Source of the DNA: Ditylenchus dipsaci
Taxonomy: Eukaryota > Nematoda > Chromadorea > Rhabditida > Anguinidae
Direction of reading: 5' to 3'
Assembly (NCBI GenBank): GCA_004194705.1
Contig: SADC01000364.1
Coordinates: 62,001-126,000, forward strand
Length of the DNA: 64,000 bases
In this document: in pieces, positions 10,099-52,034 of the stretch
Layout of the letters: every line of letters begins with the position of its first letter
Numbering within the stretch: the stretch's first letter is position 1
Made by a program: the position numbers and the translations under genes
Notes under the pieces: generated by a model
Databases searched by the model: none
The model's input: only the letters and a program-made list of their open reading frames with translations
What the model was told of the DNA's origin: nothing

Positions 10099-12339
10099 GC
10101 TCTAGGTAAATTGAACCTATACAAATGAACCTATACAAATTGAACCTAGGTAAATTGAACCTGAGGTAAATTGAACCTGAGGTAAATTGAACCTGAGGTA
10201 AATTGAACCTTAAAATTTGTCTTGGGACGATTTTTATCAGAACTATTTTTAATTTTTTCCGGCGTATAAAAAGTAACCATCTCGGTGATAGGTAAGCACC
10301 AGAAAGGGTAGGAAAACCACAAGGATATTAGGTCGACCCATAGTATGCGCCCGACCTAATATCTAAAAGCATTTTTCTGGTTGCGCTACCCAGGTCTCTC
10401 TCATCTAGATAGTGTTACTTGGGTGGTAGTTTCGTGGTAGTTTAGTGGTTGAGATATATGTAGATCGCCAAGTGTTGGCAACTAAGTGTCGGTCATCATT
10501 TGTACATATAGTCCTTCTCACTTTTTGGCCAATTGTTGAACTTTGTTTTATTAGTTCGAATGGAGATGCTTTTAAGCGAGAAGAACAAACCGATGGGTCA
10601 TTTTGAGGAATATCTATACTGGCGAAAGAGCAAATAGGGAAGCGAACTTACTGGCACTGCATCTTTTACAGCTTGGAGTGGATGGAAAAGTGGAGAGCAA
10701 ATGCCCAGGTATTTTTAAAACCTTATATATGTTTTTCGGTTTTCATGGCATATTCGAACAGGAAGAGCTTCAACTTTCGATGGCATGGTCAACTTTCGAT
10801 GGCATGGTCACACTTGACGACGCTCTCGGTATGGTTTCATCTATTTTTTGCTGAATTTTTCTTCATTTTCAGGGCTGGATGATGTTGAAGTGCTTGCTAA
10901 CAAATTTGGAATCAAATTGAATAAAGAGCAGCTGGGATGCCTCGAGCCACAGTGTGGCTTAATGGCGAAACCGTTAACTTCTACCATCAGATGATTGTCC
11001 AGCAAAACAAATCTGATCTGAATCTCCACCGGTATTTTAACTTATAAGTTCTTTGCAACTCTTTTTTTGTTTAGGTCTTTTCTTTTGATTCTCTTTTTAC
11101 ACTCAACTACAAGAACCGGTCCAAACGCTGTGCTCAACTGGGTAAAAGATGTGGAGATATTTGCTTTCGAACTGCTCCTCATTCCCATCTATTCCTCGGG
11201 TCACTGGTCTCTGGTGGTATTCATTTTCAGATGATAATATGCATAATAGATTTGTTTAGGGGGTAAACACTGTTAAGGAAAGATTGGTTTATTATGATTC
11301 ACTCCTCGGGATGGTACAGAACACACTAGCCTGATCAAGTAAAATTTTTTGAAAGCGTTTACTTTGACCAACAATAATTTAGGGAGTTCTTGCAAGAATA
11401 TGCAATCGAGAATGGCTACGAAGCTTTGGATCCTGGTAACTGGATAGGATTCTGCCAAAAGTATGCTTCTTATTTCTCGGTTGGTTGACAATGCAAAGTT
11501 TACAGGGGATTCCTCGCCAGACTAATACATTTGATTGTAGAGTTTTCATTTGCCAATATTCAAAGTGCTTATCTCGTGGAGAGCAATTTCACTTCACTGA
11601 AGCACAGATGGACGGAATTCGAAAAGAAATGAGTGAAGAAATCCTGGGTGGAACACTGTTCTAACTTCGAATAATTGTTTGATGATGATTGTTTTTATGT
11701 TTGAATGTTAAGAAGTGGTTTGAATAAAATTTATTTTTGAAAAAATTAAGTAGGGTCGCATTTGGCCGATTAACCGAACCGGTCGGTTAACCGAAAACCA
11801 GGTTTGAAAAGACCGGTTTTTTTTAACCAACCGATCCAAAAAGCCAACCAAATGAAACCCTAGATATAAGGATTAAAATAATTAGAGAGAGAAAGTAGTT
11901 TGGGAACATAATATAAAATTTTTCCAGGTGGTCATCTTGATTCACCACCTGAACTCGGATATAGATTGAGTGGACCAAAACATTTAACAGGACAAAGGCT
12001 TACTGGTCTTATGAAAGTTAGTTTAGGACTGTTATTCCAGAAAAAAATGATGTTTACCAGCACCAGGATTCGAAACTGTGACTTCAGAAATTTAGTGTGC
12101 GGATTTATCACGGGTAAATTTACCGAACGGGGAATTCACCACGGTGAAATATGCTGCCTCCCTTGAAACACTGTGATCTGGCAACCCAACTGGAAAAAAT
12201 CTCATTTGAATAAAAAAAATCCTTTCAAGACAAATTTTAAGGTTCAATTTACCTCAGGTTCAATTTACCTCAGGTTCAATTTACCTCAGGTTCAATTTAC
12301 CTAGGTTCAATTTGTATAGGTTCAATTTACCGCCGCCCC
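10099..12339. mobile_element. 2.2-kb TIR transposon carrying a SUMO-protease gene
   Basis: Exact 8-bp target duplication aaattttg at 10091-10098 and 12340-12347. The terminal inverted repeats are about 105 bp and consist of tandem copies of a near-palindromic unit, aggtaaattgaacct, on the left and aggttcaatttacct on the right, with the same order of variants inward (a gtatag variant first, then the basic unit several times, then aaaatttgtcttg). Between them lies a multi-exon ULP1/SENP-like gene and, at about 11754-11862, a small fragment of a ccggttaaccg-type hAT MITE. No transposase is visible, so the element is non-autonomous. The 8-bp duplication fits hAT, although P elements also make 8 bp. 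The protease appears to be host sequence acquired by the element. Confidence 0.85.
10559..11664 (+). pseudogene. ULP1/SENP-type SUMO protease (C48), frame-broken, inside a transposon
   Basis: C48 cysteine proteases cleave SUMO precursors and remove SUMO from target proteins. In order, the translated exons give KFGIKLNKEQLG, then WLNGETVNFYHQMI (the family's WLND(E)xInFY motif), FAFELLLIPIYSSGHWSLV with the catalytic His in GHW, VYYDSLLG with the catalytic Asp, PRQTNTFDC with the oxyanion Gln and nucleophile Cys, and VFICQYSKCLSRGEQ to the stop at 11662-11664. Introns with GT-AG ends are retained (for example after 10708 and 11034), so it is not a processed copy. Frame breaks occur before WLNG and again before the FAFELL block. 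Cys is followed by Arg where the family has Gly (DCG). A 19-bp tandem duplication, aactttcgatggcatggtc, lies near 10780. It sits wholly between transposon ends (10099-12339). The first exon start is uncertain. Confidence 0.85.
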
Positions 12340-12450
12340 AAATTTTGACTTTTTGCCTTGGGGACCGAGGTAATAATATGTTTTCGGTAAGGGTACCTTA
12401 ACCTCATCAGAAGATGGAATTTGAACACAGTTTTGTTAACTGGGGCTATC

Positions 12451-13108
12451 CAGGGATGAGCTTTTGTAACTATTTGCGGGAAATAGTAGAAACAAATTTT
12501 GCATTTGAAAAATAGTTACAGCTTGTAACTATTTTGACCTTTGTAACTATTCTTGTAACTATTTCTCAAAAATAATTGTTTTTTTTAGGTTTACTGAAGA
12601 GGGGTGAACTTGTTGCGAAAAATCGACTGGCGATGAGAATTCAGTCAGATGGGCTTGATTGCTCAGAACTTAGTTTGGTGGTTCAAAGTGAAATAACGTG
12701 CAATTCTGAGTGATTAAGCTCATCTGACTGGAATTCTGATCCGCTCAGTCGATTTTTCGCAACAAGTTTACTCCCTCTAGTAAACCTCCAAAAAACAATT
12801 ATTTTTTGCTTTTGGCCATTCTGAATTGGTCCTAAGCCATCTGGTTTTTGCCTACCCTGAAATTTTTACAAAATTGAGCAAATTTAATTTTAAAAATTTT
12901 AATTGCTGATTTCGTGCCGAGAAACTACAGCGAAGACAAAAATAGTTACACGCTGTAACTATTTTTTTCAAATTATTACTTTCGTGGCGAGAAATAGTTA
13001 CAAAGATAGTTACAAAGGTCAAAATAGTTACAGGCTGTAACTATTTTTTTGAAATGCAAAAATTTGTTTCTACTATTTCCCGCAAATAGTTACAAAAGCT
13101 CATCCCTG
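12451..13108. mobile_element. hAT-type MITE (atagttaca-rich arms) with a nested palindrome
   Basis: Ends are cagggatgagcttttgtaac and gttacaaaagctcatccctg. The arms contain repeated nnatagttaca words. The flanks are gggctatc (12443-12450) and ggcctacc (13109-13116), a decayed 8-bp duplication. The sequence on either side joins to ttgaacatagttttgttgac plus ggggcctaccgc, which exists uninterrupted at about 40602-40650 and 22450-22490, so these are paralogous empty sites. A second palindrome (about 12572-12810, ends aattgttttttttaggttta) is nested inside. Confidence 0.85.
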
Positions 13109-13669
13109 GGCCTACCGCATGAAAATTCTGGTTTGCATACATTTTCATGCATTCAGAGTATATTTTTGTCCAGCTCCAGTGACCAAAACAAGGTAGAATA
13201 CCCCTATGTATTTTGGTTTAACTTGGTCCCCAATGCAAGAAGTTAAAAAAAATTCAAAAATGTACGTTCGCCACCTAAAAACATCACGGAAAAACACATA
13301 TTTTTGCCAAAATATTGCAAAGTTTTTGTGTTCATTACTTATTCTGCGTTTAAAAAGCTTTTAAACGACTGTACGTGATTATTGTTTTAAGAAATTACTG
13401 GTTTTTCTGAGTGAAAAACATTGGGAGGCCACAGCTCGGCGAATTTCTGACAAAAAATAACTAAATTTGGTGCTATCTGACTCAGCACATTGTATGCTTT
13501 TTTACGCCCAAACACTCAATTACCCATTTTTCGAGGGGTCAGACCAAACTGCAAAATTACAGAACTTTCTTTTAAGTAATCTCTATATAGTATGTGACAT
13601 GTGTGGTTGGGTCGCCATTTTTGTGGTTTAGCCTATTTTTCTGCCAGCTTTTGCAAGCTTCTGTCAGAT

Positions 13670-14045
13670 ATCTCACCGAAACCCTCAAGTACAACACCTT
13701 AGTTCTCTTTCAAGCACAAATTGTATAACTAAACTTAAAAAAAAATTCCTCCAAATTGGAGATGGTGGATTTAATTAAGATGTTTAAGTTCAAACCCAAT
13801 TTTCTCCTAAGTTTTTTTCCGGAACCCTCAAGTTCAACATCTTAGCTTTGTTTAAAGCTAACGCGTAAATCAAAGTTGCTTCTAAGAAAATTTTTTGTTG
13901 CCCTCTAAACTGGAGATGGTGGATTTTGGCCTGGATTTCGGTGGATGTTTAAGTTCAAACTCAACTTCTCCTAAGTTTTGCAAACTCATGTCGGCTATCT
14001 TTCCGGAACCCTCAAGTTTAACATCTCAGCCCTTTTCAAGCACTA
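13670..14045. repeat. Tandem repeat, three diverged units of about 120-170 bp
   Basis: The sequence ccgaaaccctcaagtacaac / ccggaaccctcaagttcaac / ccggaaccctcaagtttaac occurs at about 13676, 13819 and 14000. Each is followed by a stretch with ggagatggtgga and gtttaagttcaaac in the complete units. Unit lengths differ by indels. No coding function evident. Confidence 0.7.
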
Positions 14046-14084
14046 ATACGTATGATGATTCAACTTCCTTCTAAAACATAGCCA

Positions 14085-14330
14085 GGAGGAGGGTATATAG
14101 GAGGGGGGTACCCAGGAGGAAAGTAGCCAGAAGGTGGGTAGCCAGTAGGAGGTATCTAAGAAGAGGGTTGCCAGTAGGGGTATCTAGGAGGAGGATAGCC
14201 AGTAGGGAGTATCTAGGAGGAGGATAGCCAGTAGGGAGTATCTAGGAGGAGGATAGCCAGTAGGGAGTATCTAGGAGGAGGATAGCCAGTAGGAGTATCT
14301 AGGAGGAGGGCATACTTGCATACTTACTAG
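14085..14330 (-). repeat. 29-bp minisatellite derived from a Gly-Tyr-Pro coding repeat
   Basis: At least four near-identical 29-bp units (gaggaggatagccagtaggg agtatctag) follow several diverged ones. On the minus strand the diverged part at 14075-14150 reads PPTGYPPSGYFPPGYPPPIY and then a stop after GYVLEGS, so a GYPP-type repeat protein C-terminus is possible. The amplified units are 29 rather than 30 bp, so the frame is lost in each repeat. Either it is a decayed gene that turned into a minisatellite, or one base is missing from each unit. I cannot identify an upstream gene body. Confidence 0.6.
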
Positions 14331-14389
14331 GCATACTTACCCGGGAGAAAGGTACGCAGGAGGAGGTTAGCCAGAAGGGGGATGTGATG

Positions 14390-15051
14390 GATTAATATTT
14401 ATGTAATTTGTCTAACACAATATTGGCGCCGATAGGCTCCTGTTGCCCTGGTGTGTAAATGTTGGGCCTTGTGCACAAACAATTTATTTGTTACCAAAAA
14501 TATTTATTACACTAAAATATGACTAGAAAATCTGATTTAAATTTGACCATTAAATTGTTCAGACTATATTATCTATATACAGGCTGTACCAAAGACTGCT
14601 GTCACCTAAAAGAAATCCGCATTCGCCAACAGGGTAAAAATTACAAATAATACAGTATGCTATTTATTCTAATCGAAGTTCATGGCTTCTAATTTTTAAA
14701 CCTCTTAATTTTTTTGGCTCTGTGTTAAAAATACCCCCTAGTTTTGGCCCTAAGGGGTGGCCTTCTGATAGAGACTGGCCTTCAATTAGAATAAATACGG
14801 TATGCGGTAGCATTTTTCAGTACATCCTGTCTGAGATCAGTTATTAATTGCCATGGAATCAAAAACGCCGTGGAATACCTCGATATACCTAAATCGACTT
14901 TTTTAAAAGTGTTCCTAAACACCCTATATTCCAAAATCACCTCAAGAGTGGAAAAAAAAGCATTATTTTCAAGTTAAAATTGTTCGATACTATTCAATCC
15001 CAAAACTAATTCTAAATTGTTAATCAAAAATGGCCTTGAAACGAGGCAATT
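14390..15051. other. No gene recognised
   Basis: AT-rich spacer with a fragment of the repeat that also occurs at about 40385-40470 (gtgttcctaaacaccctata and gcattattttc) and a family B MITE end near 14803. Nothing else supported. Confidence 0.4.
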
Positions 15052-15340
15052 TTGTTAAAAAAGTGGTTTCCGTGGCGCAGTGCGTAAGCGTTTGCGTTAT
15101 TTGGCCCAAAATGGTGTTGCAGGTTCGATCCCACGTGGTGACATGCTATTTATTTTGGCTTGTTTGACGGATTGTTTATATGGGTAATTAGACTTTTTTG
15201 ACTCCAGGTTCGGAATCAGCGACCGTATAACCCTAAAACTGGTCAACAAGACAAAATAAATAGTATGTCACCACGTGGGATCGAACCAACACCATTTTGG
15301 GCCAAAAAACGCAAACGCTTATGGGAGCCACTTTTTCAAA
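15052..15340. mobile_element. Foldback element with tRNA-like arms, copy 2
   Basis: Same family as 4340-4643. The left arm carries tggcgcagtgcgtaagcg (A-box-like) and ggttcgatcccacgtgg (a good B box). The right arm is the inverted copy (ccacgtgggatcgaacc, aaacgcaaacgcttatggga). The spacer is about 75 bp. A family B fragment (agagaaaatacggta) follows at about 15435. Confidence 0.7.
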
Positions 15341-15588
15341 CTTAAATGGCTCCCCTCTTTTAACTATGGAAACTGAGTCAAATAAAGGGGGCGTTTATTA
15401 GAGAGGGGTCTTTTTTTTGAAGAGGGGGCGTTTATAGAGAAAATACGGTATTGAGATGAATTGAGTCTTGAGACGACCATAAAGTACCCCTTTTAACCAT
15501 TTCTAAGGTATTAAGAACTGGATTGGGAAGAAAGGGAGCGAAAGAGCACATTTAGATGGGTATATCCAAGTATGAGCAAAATCTAGTT

Positions 15589-46055
<30,467 letters not shown>

Positions 46056-46189
46056 CTGGTAAAGAAAAAAAGCATTTTTGGGTTTGCATATTTGCACGAG
46101 AGTCAGGGTTTGCTGAATCTATTTGACCCGTGATTTTTTTTAAATTGCCACTTCTTGACGTTTTGTATAGTCTACAGTAGGAATTAGAG

Positions 46190-46556
46190 GTGTGCATCAG
46201 TCTTGGCCAATCAACCGGCCCGGTTGATTACGATTTTTGCGTTTTTCGAATCTTGTAGAAAGGTTTGTACTTTACTTTTATGTGATTTTCTTTGTATATT
46301 CATACTCAAAATGTAGCTGGGAATCTCAGCTACATTTGCTTTTAATGTATTCATTAACAACGCAAAAAAATCGTATTGAAATTTCAAAAGTATAGGCCGG
46401 TTGATCACTTGGTTGATTGTTTATCAACCAGGCAATCAACCGGCTCATATTTTTGAAATTTCAATACGATTTTTTTGTGTTGTTAATGAATACATTATAA
46501 AGCAAATGTAGCAAATGAATCGTAATCAACCGGGCTGGTTGATTGACCAAGACTGG
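46190..46556. mobile_element. MITE with tcaaccggcc arms
   Basis: gtgcatcagtcttggccaat and then caaccggcccggttgattac on the left; gtaatcaaccgggctggttg and accaagactggtgtgcat on the right. The middle carries a further inverted pair (ttgaaatttcaaaa, atgtattcattaacaac). tagaggtgtgca just outside the left end resembles hAT ends. No clear target duplication. Confidence 0.6.
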
Positions 46557-46773
46557 TGTGCATTTGGCCTCGGGAGGGATTTGCCGATCTGTCTATTCCA
46601 TGAGTAATCAGGCAAAATACAGGGTGCTCCAATATATTCCACCGATTTCAAACGTTCACAACTGTTTTTCTTAATGCAACTTCAAAATTTAAAAAACGCA
46701 TAAAGACTCAGCTTCCGACTATAATTTTTTGGCATGTGAAGTCAAAACACGAGTGGTCCCCTGGGGTCTAGAC

Positions 46774-47479
46774 GGTTGGGTCACATTTCGTACCGCGACA
46801 TTTCATATCGCAGCTTTTTGGGGTACGAAAGTATTTTTTAAAAACTATTTTAGTCAAAATTGTTTCTAGCGCTTTTAAACCCTTTTCCTTCAATTTCTAT
46901 GTCTATTTTACGGAAAAATGACTAAAATGCAAGTTTTCCTAATTTTACGGAATTTAGTCGTTTTTTCAAGAAATTGATTTTTTCCGAAAAGCCATATCTC
47001 AACATTGAGATCTTTAAAAAACATTTTGTAACATAGGTTTTGTAGCTCTTGAGCTGCGCTACAATATGATGCTATGAAAGCTTAATTAAATTTCTATCAG
47101 TAAAAGTAAAAAATACGTATTAAAATACATATTCGTTACTTTTACTGATAGAAATTTAATTAAGTTTTTAATTTTTAGCATCATATTGTAGCGCAGCTCA
47201 AGAGCTACAAAACCTATGTTACAAAATGTTTTTTAAAGATCTAAGTGTTGAGATATGGCTTTTCGGAAAAAATCAATTTCTTGAAAAAAACGACTAAATT
47301 CCAAAAAATTAGGAGAACTTGCATTTTAGTCATTTTTCCGTAAAATAGACATAGAAGTTGAAGGAAAAGGGTTTAAAAGCGTTAAAAACAATTTGACTGA
47401 AATATTTTTCAAAAAAATACCTTTCAGACCCCATAAAAGCTGCGATATGAAATGTCGCGGTACGAAATGTGACCCAACC
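46774..47479. mobile_element. 706-bp near-perfect palindrome, TSD gtctagac/gtttagac
   Basis: ggttgggtcacatttcgtac at the left end and gtacgaaatgtgacccaacc at the right. The two halves (about 345 bp each) match almost throughout around a tip near 47122. The flanks gtctagac (46766-46773) and gtttagac (47480-47487) differ at one base. No coding sequence; a foldback MITE, probably hAT-mobilised. Confidence 0.85.
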
Positions 47480-47487
47480 GTTTAGAC

Positions 47488-50332
47488 TATATCTATATCT
47501 ATTTAGGTTATCTATTTAGAGGCTTTGGTCATCCACAGACCAGCATCTAAAATACAGTGAGAACCAAGCAAAAATCGTGTTTTTGACTTTAAATACTAAA
47601 AATTAACAACATTTTTATGTAGCACAAAGGATAGAAAGAAGTTTAGTCCGGTATCAAATAAGATACAATGCCTGCCCGAAACCTGCTTTCTGTCTATAAA
47701 TCTATTTTTTTCGGGTTTTCCTTTGATTGGTTTGATTAATGAAGTAAACATGCTTTTTTGTACTAACCATACTACTCAAAAGCTCAAAAAATGCATTTTT
47801 TGAGCTTTAGTCTATAAAAAATTGAATTTCGAGACCACCCAAAAGTAGACATTAGACATGATTCCGAGCAAGACTCTTGATCAAAAATGTATATAGAGAC
47901 TCTTTTTGCCCAGCTCCAGTGACCAAAAAATGAAAAACAGGCAAATAGTCAAAAGGGTCAAAATGGTTTACAAAAATTTATTTGACACATTTGCCTTTTA
48001 GTCATACTTACTCGAAAGAGTAGGCCAGAGTTAGCTAGATAAATTTATAAAATTTACATTTGTACACACACGGCTACGGAGCGTTGAGAAAAAAAGGTAA
48101 AAGATTCTAGAAGCGTTTGCCTTGGTTCACCCCGAGAGAAAAGTTAAATTTTAGCCAGAATTTGATAATTGGTTGGCAGTTGGAATGGTCGGCACTTGAC
48201 CCTCGTTTAACAAAAGCGGATGAAACAAAAGAATAAAGTGAGCTAAATACAGGCAAATGAAAAATGCCAAAATTTGAGGACAGCAATAACAAGGACATGT
48301 TAAGACATTTGAATTCGCGCCCAAAAGAATATTTCCAAATTTTAAGGCTCTGGAAAGAATCTTAATTCTTTCCGGCTGAAAATTGATAGAAAATGTAAAA
48401 AGGCGGGAATCTCAAAAATGGTGCAGTTTTTATTGGATACCCTGTAGAAAATAATTAAACCTGATGAAATACTTGGCAGGTGTCGGCACCTGTCTTAAAA
48501 AATAGAATTAAAAAAACCGCAAAATCATGTAAAAATGAAAATTTTCTTGGCCAAAAATGCTTTTGAAAATTCTCATCAGGATTTGCGATTTCCGGGATCG
48601 GGATTTTCAAAATCGATCAGGATGGATTCGGGATCGGGATTCAACACCAAACCTTCGGATCCCGATTCGTGAGGGAATAGAAATTCCATTTTTTTCTGTT
48701 ATTATTAAGGTTGTCAAGTCGAGCTTAACTCGAAAAAAAAACTCGAATACTTGAAAATTTTCGATTTTTCGAGTTGTCATTTTGAGTTGAACTCGACTCG
48801 AATTTTATGGCTCGAAAAATTGTTTGAGTTCGAGCTAATTTCAAATTTCTCGCAACTATGTTTTATTTTTTTCGTTCGTATGTCGGAACGGTGTCTTTTA
48901 TGGCCAGATTATTGTTCTTACTTTCTAAAGTCTCGTTGAGCAAAACAAATGCCGCCTAGTTTTCTCATCATCAAAGCAGATCAGATCTCAAAAATTATTA
49001 GAAAAAAAGAATCACAACTAAGGGCGAATTATTGAAAATTTTGGGCGAGGGGCTCAATGATAATAATCATTGGGGCTCAGTATGGTATGTGGCCGGCTTT
49101 CATCTTTCTCTTTTGCTTGGCACTTTTTGTAATGTCCTACGAATGTGATTTTCGGCTCTTTTGGCGAGGGAAATTTATCGAGTACCGTAAAACCTCTGAT
49201 AATACACTGAGTTCACTATTTTCCAACCCTCCAAAAATTAAAAAAAATTTTAGGTCTTTTTCAAGATTTGTGGATGCTACCCTAAAGTCAAAAAAACGGA
49301 ACCAGTAGAGCTCGTGGGAGTTAAGAAAACGCGAAAATTGGACTGCTCGGTCATGCGCTGATAAAAAAATGGACCGTGTATAATTCCCTTCGCCTCCCAA
49401 TACAGCCCTTGATCCCTTTTAAAATTACTTTTCCAGTCCTTTTATCGGTATCCCGGTGATTATTCCCGAGTAGCTTTCCGGGGTGGTATGATTATTACCG
49501 AGTAACGTCAAAAAATTTAATTCATATTTTTTTGCCCCAAAATTTTAATTTTCTCACCTCATACCATTGGTAGGAATAGCAAAGCTAGAATCTTTGTTTT
49601 TAGTGTCTTCTTCGCTGCCGATCTCCAGCATTTGAGTCTGCAACTCTTTGTCACAAATTTTTGGTTTCAAACAAAAAGTAGCTATTAACTTTTTAATAAA
49701 AACTTATTTTAAAAACAATGGCAATGGGTTTAAATATACTTTATTTATATTTCATTAAAATTATTGCATCAAAATATATTAATATTGTGACAGCGGAACA
49801 TTTAGATGGATGATTTAGCTAGCAAATTAGATATTAAATTTCTGCATTCGATATTTTTTAACAGCATCATTTTCTTTTATCTAAATTTTATATGGCTTTT
49901 AAAATAGTTCTAGAAGTGTCGTACTTTTTTACCTCTTTTACAGACCTACGATAGAATTTAAAAAATGCATCACTGGGCTTAATTATTAGTTTTTTCCTTT
50001 TTTTTCAAGATTTAACGTGACCTTCGTTTGGTTTTTTTTTGAAAATTGAAACAAATATTTTTTATAATTGCTATACAGTCGAACATGGATAAACGGACAC
50101 CCTATTTCTGAAATAGGTGTATTTAAAAGCGATTTTTTGTAATTTTGAACCAGAGTTTGTTACCTAGATTTCTGATTCTTATTTTTAGAGCAGAGGAGGT
50201 TGTTTTAGGCAGGATTTCACGGATAAAGTGTCGGAAAAGGTCTAACTTTCAGGGGTCACTGCGCACTTGTAAGGACGAACTGGCAAAATCCACTATCTTT
50301 TTGTTTGTTGTGAAACAATTTTTAATAGAATG
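47488..50332. other. ChAT-VAChT spacer without recognised gene
   Basis: AT-rich, with short inverted or repeated words (gggatcgggattt at 48595-48660, aactcgaa words at 48720-48840) and a family B relative at about 49186-49381. An upstream ChAT exon would be expected in this spacer or upstream of VAChT, but none could be identified. Confidence 0.4.
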
Positions 50333-50334
50333 TA

Positions 50335-51482
50335 CCGTATTTCCTCTAATTGCCGCCCGGGGCGCTTATTTCCGATCGACCTCTAGGGGGGCGGCAATTA
50401 GAAGGGGGGGGGGCACTTATTTTTCGATCATAAATTTGAAGTAACTTACCACTCCAACAATGAAAGTTTTTATCCTATTTTCAAATTTTTTATGATTTTT
50501 GGGCAGAATTTTCAGGCCAATTGTTTGTCCAGGGCAGCCAAATTAAAGGGAGGGAAACTTAATATCCGCACCGCGTAGGTTACAGGTTCGAATACCACCG
50601 GCTGCACACCATATATTTTATTAACAATTTCGTGTAAAAGTCATACTCGGGCTCTGGACTATTCGACAAGATCATCAACGCAGGGTTTCTCACCTAGTGT
50701 AGCTTATTCGTATGCTAAAAATAGGCTAGAGCTCCGATAATAGATGGTTTTGAGGGTTTTCTTCTACTGCTTTGATTGATATTTCTGCATTTTTTCGACA
50801 AGTCACACGTTTCATACACAGGAATAAAGCCAAGATCATGAGATTTCATTTGAGCTATCATACAAGGTAGAAGGTAATATTTTGTTAGAACTAAAAAATT
50901 TTAAAAACTTTTACTGATGTCCAATCTAATACCAGCCAGTCATGTGAATGAAATCTCCAAATTACAGCATTTGCTGACAGTGAAGCTGAAAATGGTCGCA
51001 ATTGATTGGTTAATTGATAGTACCATTGAGGATTTCATCGAATTGGACATGGTTCAATGTTTTCTTAAATTTTAGCTCTAACTTTTTCCTAACTATCCAT
51101 CTGTATGATAGCTCAAATGAAAGCTGAGGATGTTAGCTACATTTTGACACCAAACTTGTAAATAAAAAGAGAGAAATATAAGGTCTGCAGCCAGTGGTAG
51201 TCGAACCTGTGACCTAAGGCGATGCGTATAGGAAGTCCCCCCTCCTCTTTCGAGGTAAACTTGTTGTTGTAAACTTATTGTTCACGTGAATATTTATCGA
51301 TCCTGCTTGACATATACCTCTTCAGCGAACAATGATCTTGGACATATCTTCTTATTAATAACTAACCGCCAAAAAATTGTGCAAAAAAAGGTTAAAAAAC
51401 GGTTTCGAAAAAATAGGGGGGGGGCGGCAATTAGAGGGGGGGGGGCAATTGGAGGGGAGGGCGGCAATTAGAGGAAATACGG
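50335..51482. mobile_element. Family B element, 1.15 kb, TA target
   Basis: The left end ccgtatttcctctaattgcc and the right end ggcaattagaggaaatacgg have TA on each side (50333-50334 and 51483-51484). Both ends carry extra gggcggcaattagagggggg words. It contains the third tRNA-like foldback (50533-51262). No transposase frame recognised. Confidence 0.75.
50533..51262. mobile_element. Foldback element with tRNA-like arms, third family member
   Basis: The left arm ends with gcgtaggttacaggttcgaa and taccaccggctgca, containing a near-perfect B box (ggttcgaat). The right arm is its inverted copy (tgcagccagtggtagtcgaa, cctgtgacctaaggcgatgc). The arms are about 75 bp and about 570 bp apart, a different sequence and spacing from the elements at 4340 and 15052. 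Nested in a family B element. Functional tRNA is not claimed. Confidence 0.6.
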
Positions 51483-52034
51483 TATATCATGTGATATGCT
51501 ATTCGACAAAGGAAGAGAAGCACTATCATCCTGCAGAAAAATATTTTCTCAAATGGTTGAAAAAGTAGAGAAAAAGGCTTTTTTCGTGAAAAAGGCATTT
51601 TTCGGAGTGAAAAATTTGGCATATTTTGACAATTTTTCACCAGTCGCCCACCCTCGCAAAAAAGTTTAAAATAATGTGTCGAAAAGCCCTGTATTCCCTA
51701 CGTCAGATGCTTTTTAATGAGCCGCAAAAGGGGTGCAACAGAAAGTTACGGCCAAAAGAAAATCACCCTTCATTATTTTCTCAAATAAAATTTTGACGTT
51801 AAACCTTTTTCTCACTAGCAAACCTCAGATTCTGACACAAGGTTCGTGCTCGGCATAATCGATTTGCATATGATACTGCCCTTGAAGTTGAAAAGTAATT
51901 GTCAAATTTTAAATCCGCTCAAGAAAAATGAACATTCAAATTAAAAATATTTGAGATTTGAATGTTCATTTGTCCCGAGCGGATTTGAAATTTGACAAGT
52001 ACTTTTCAACTTTAACAGCAGTTATACATGCGAC

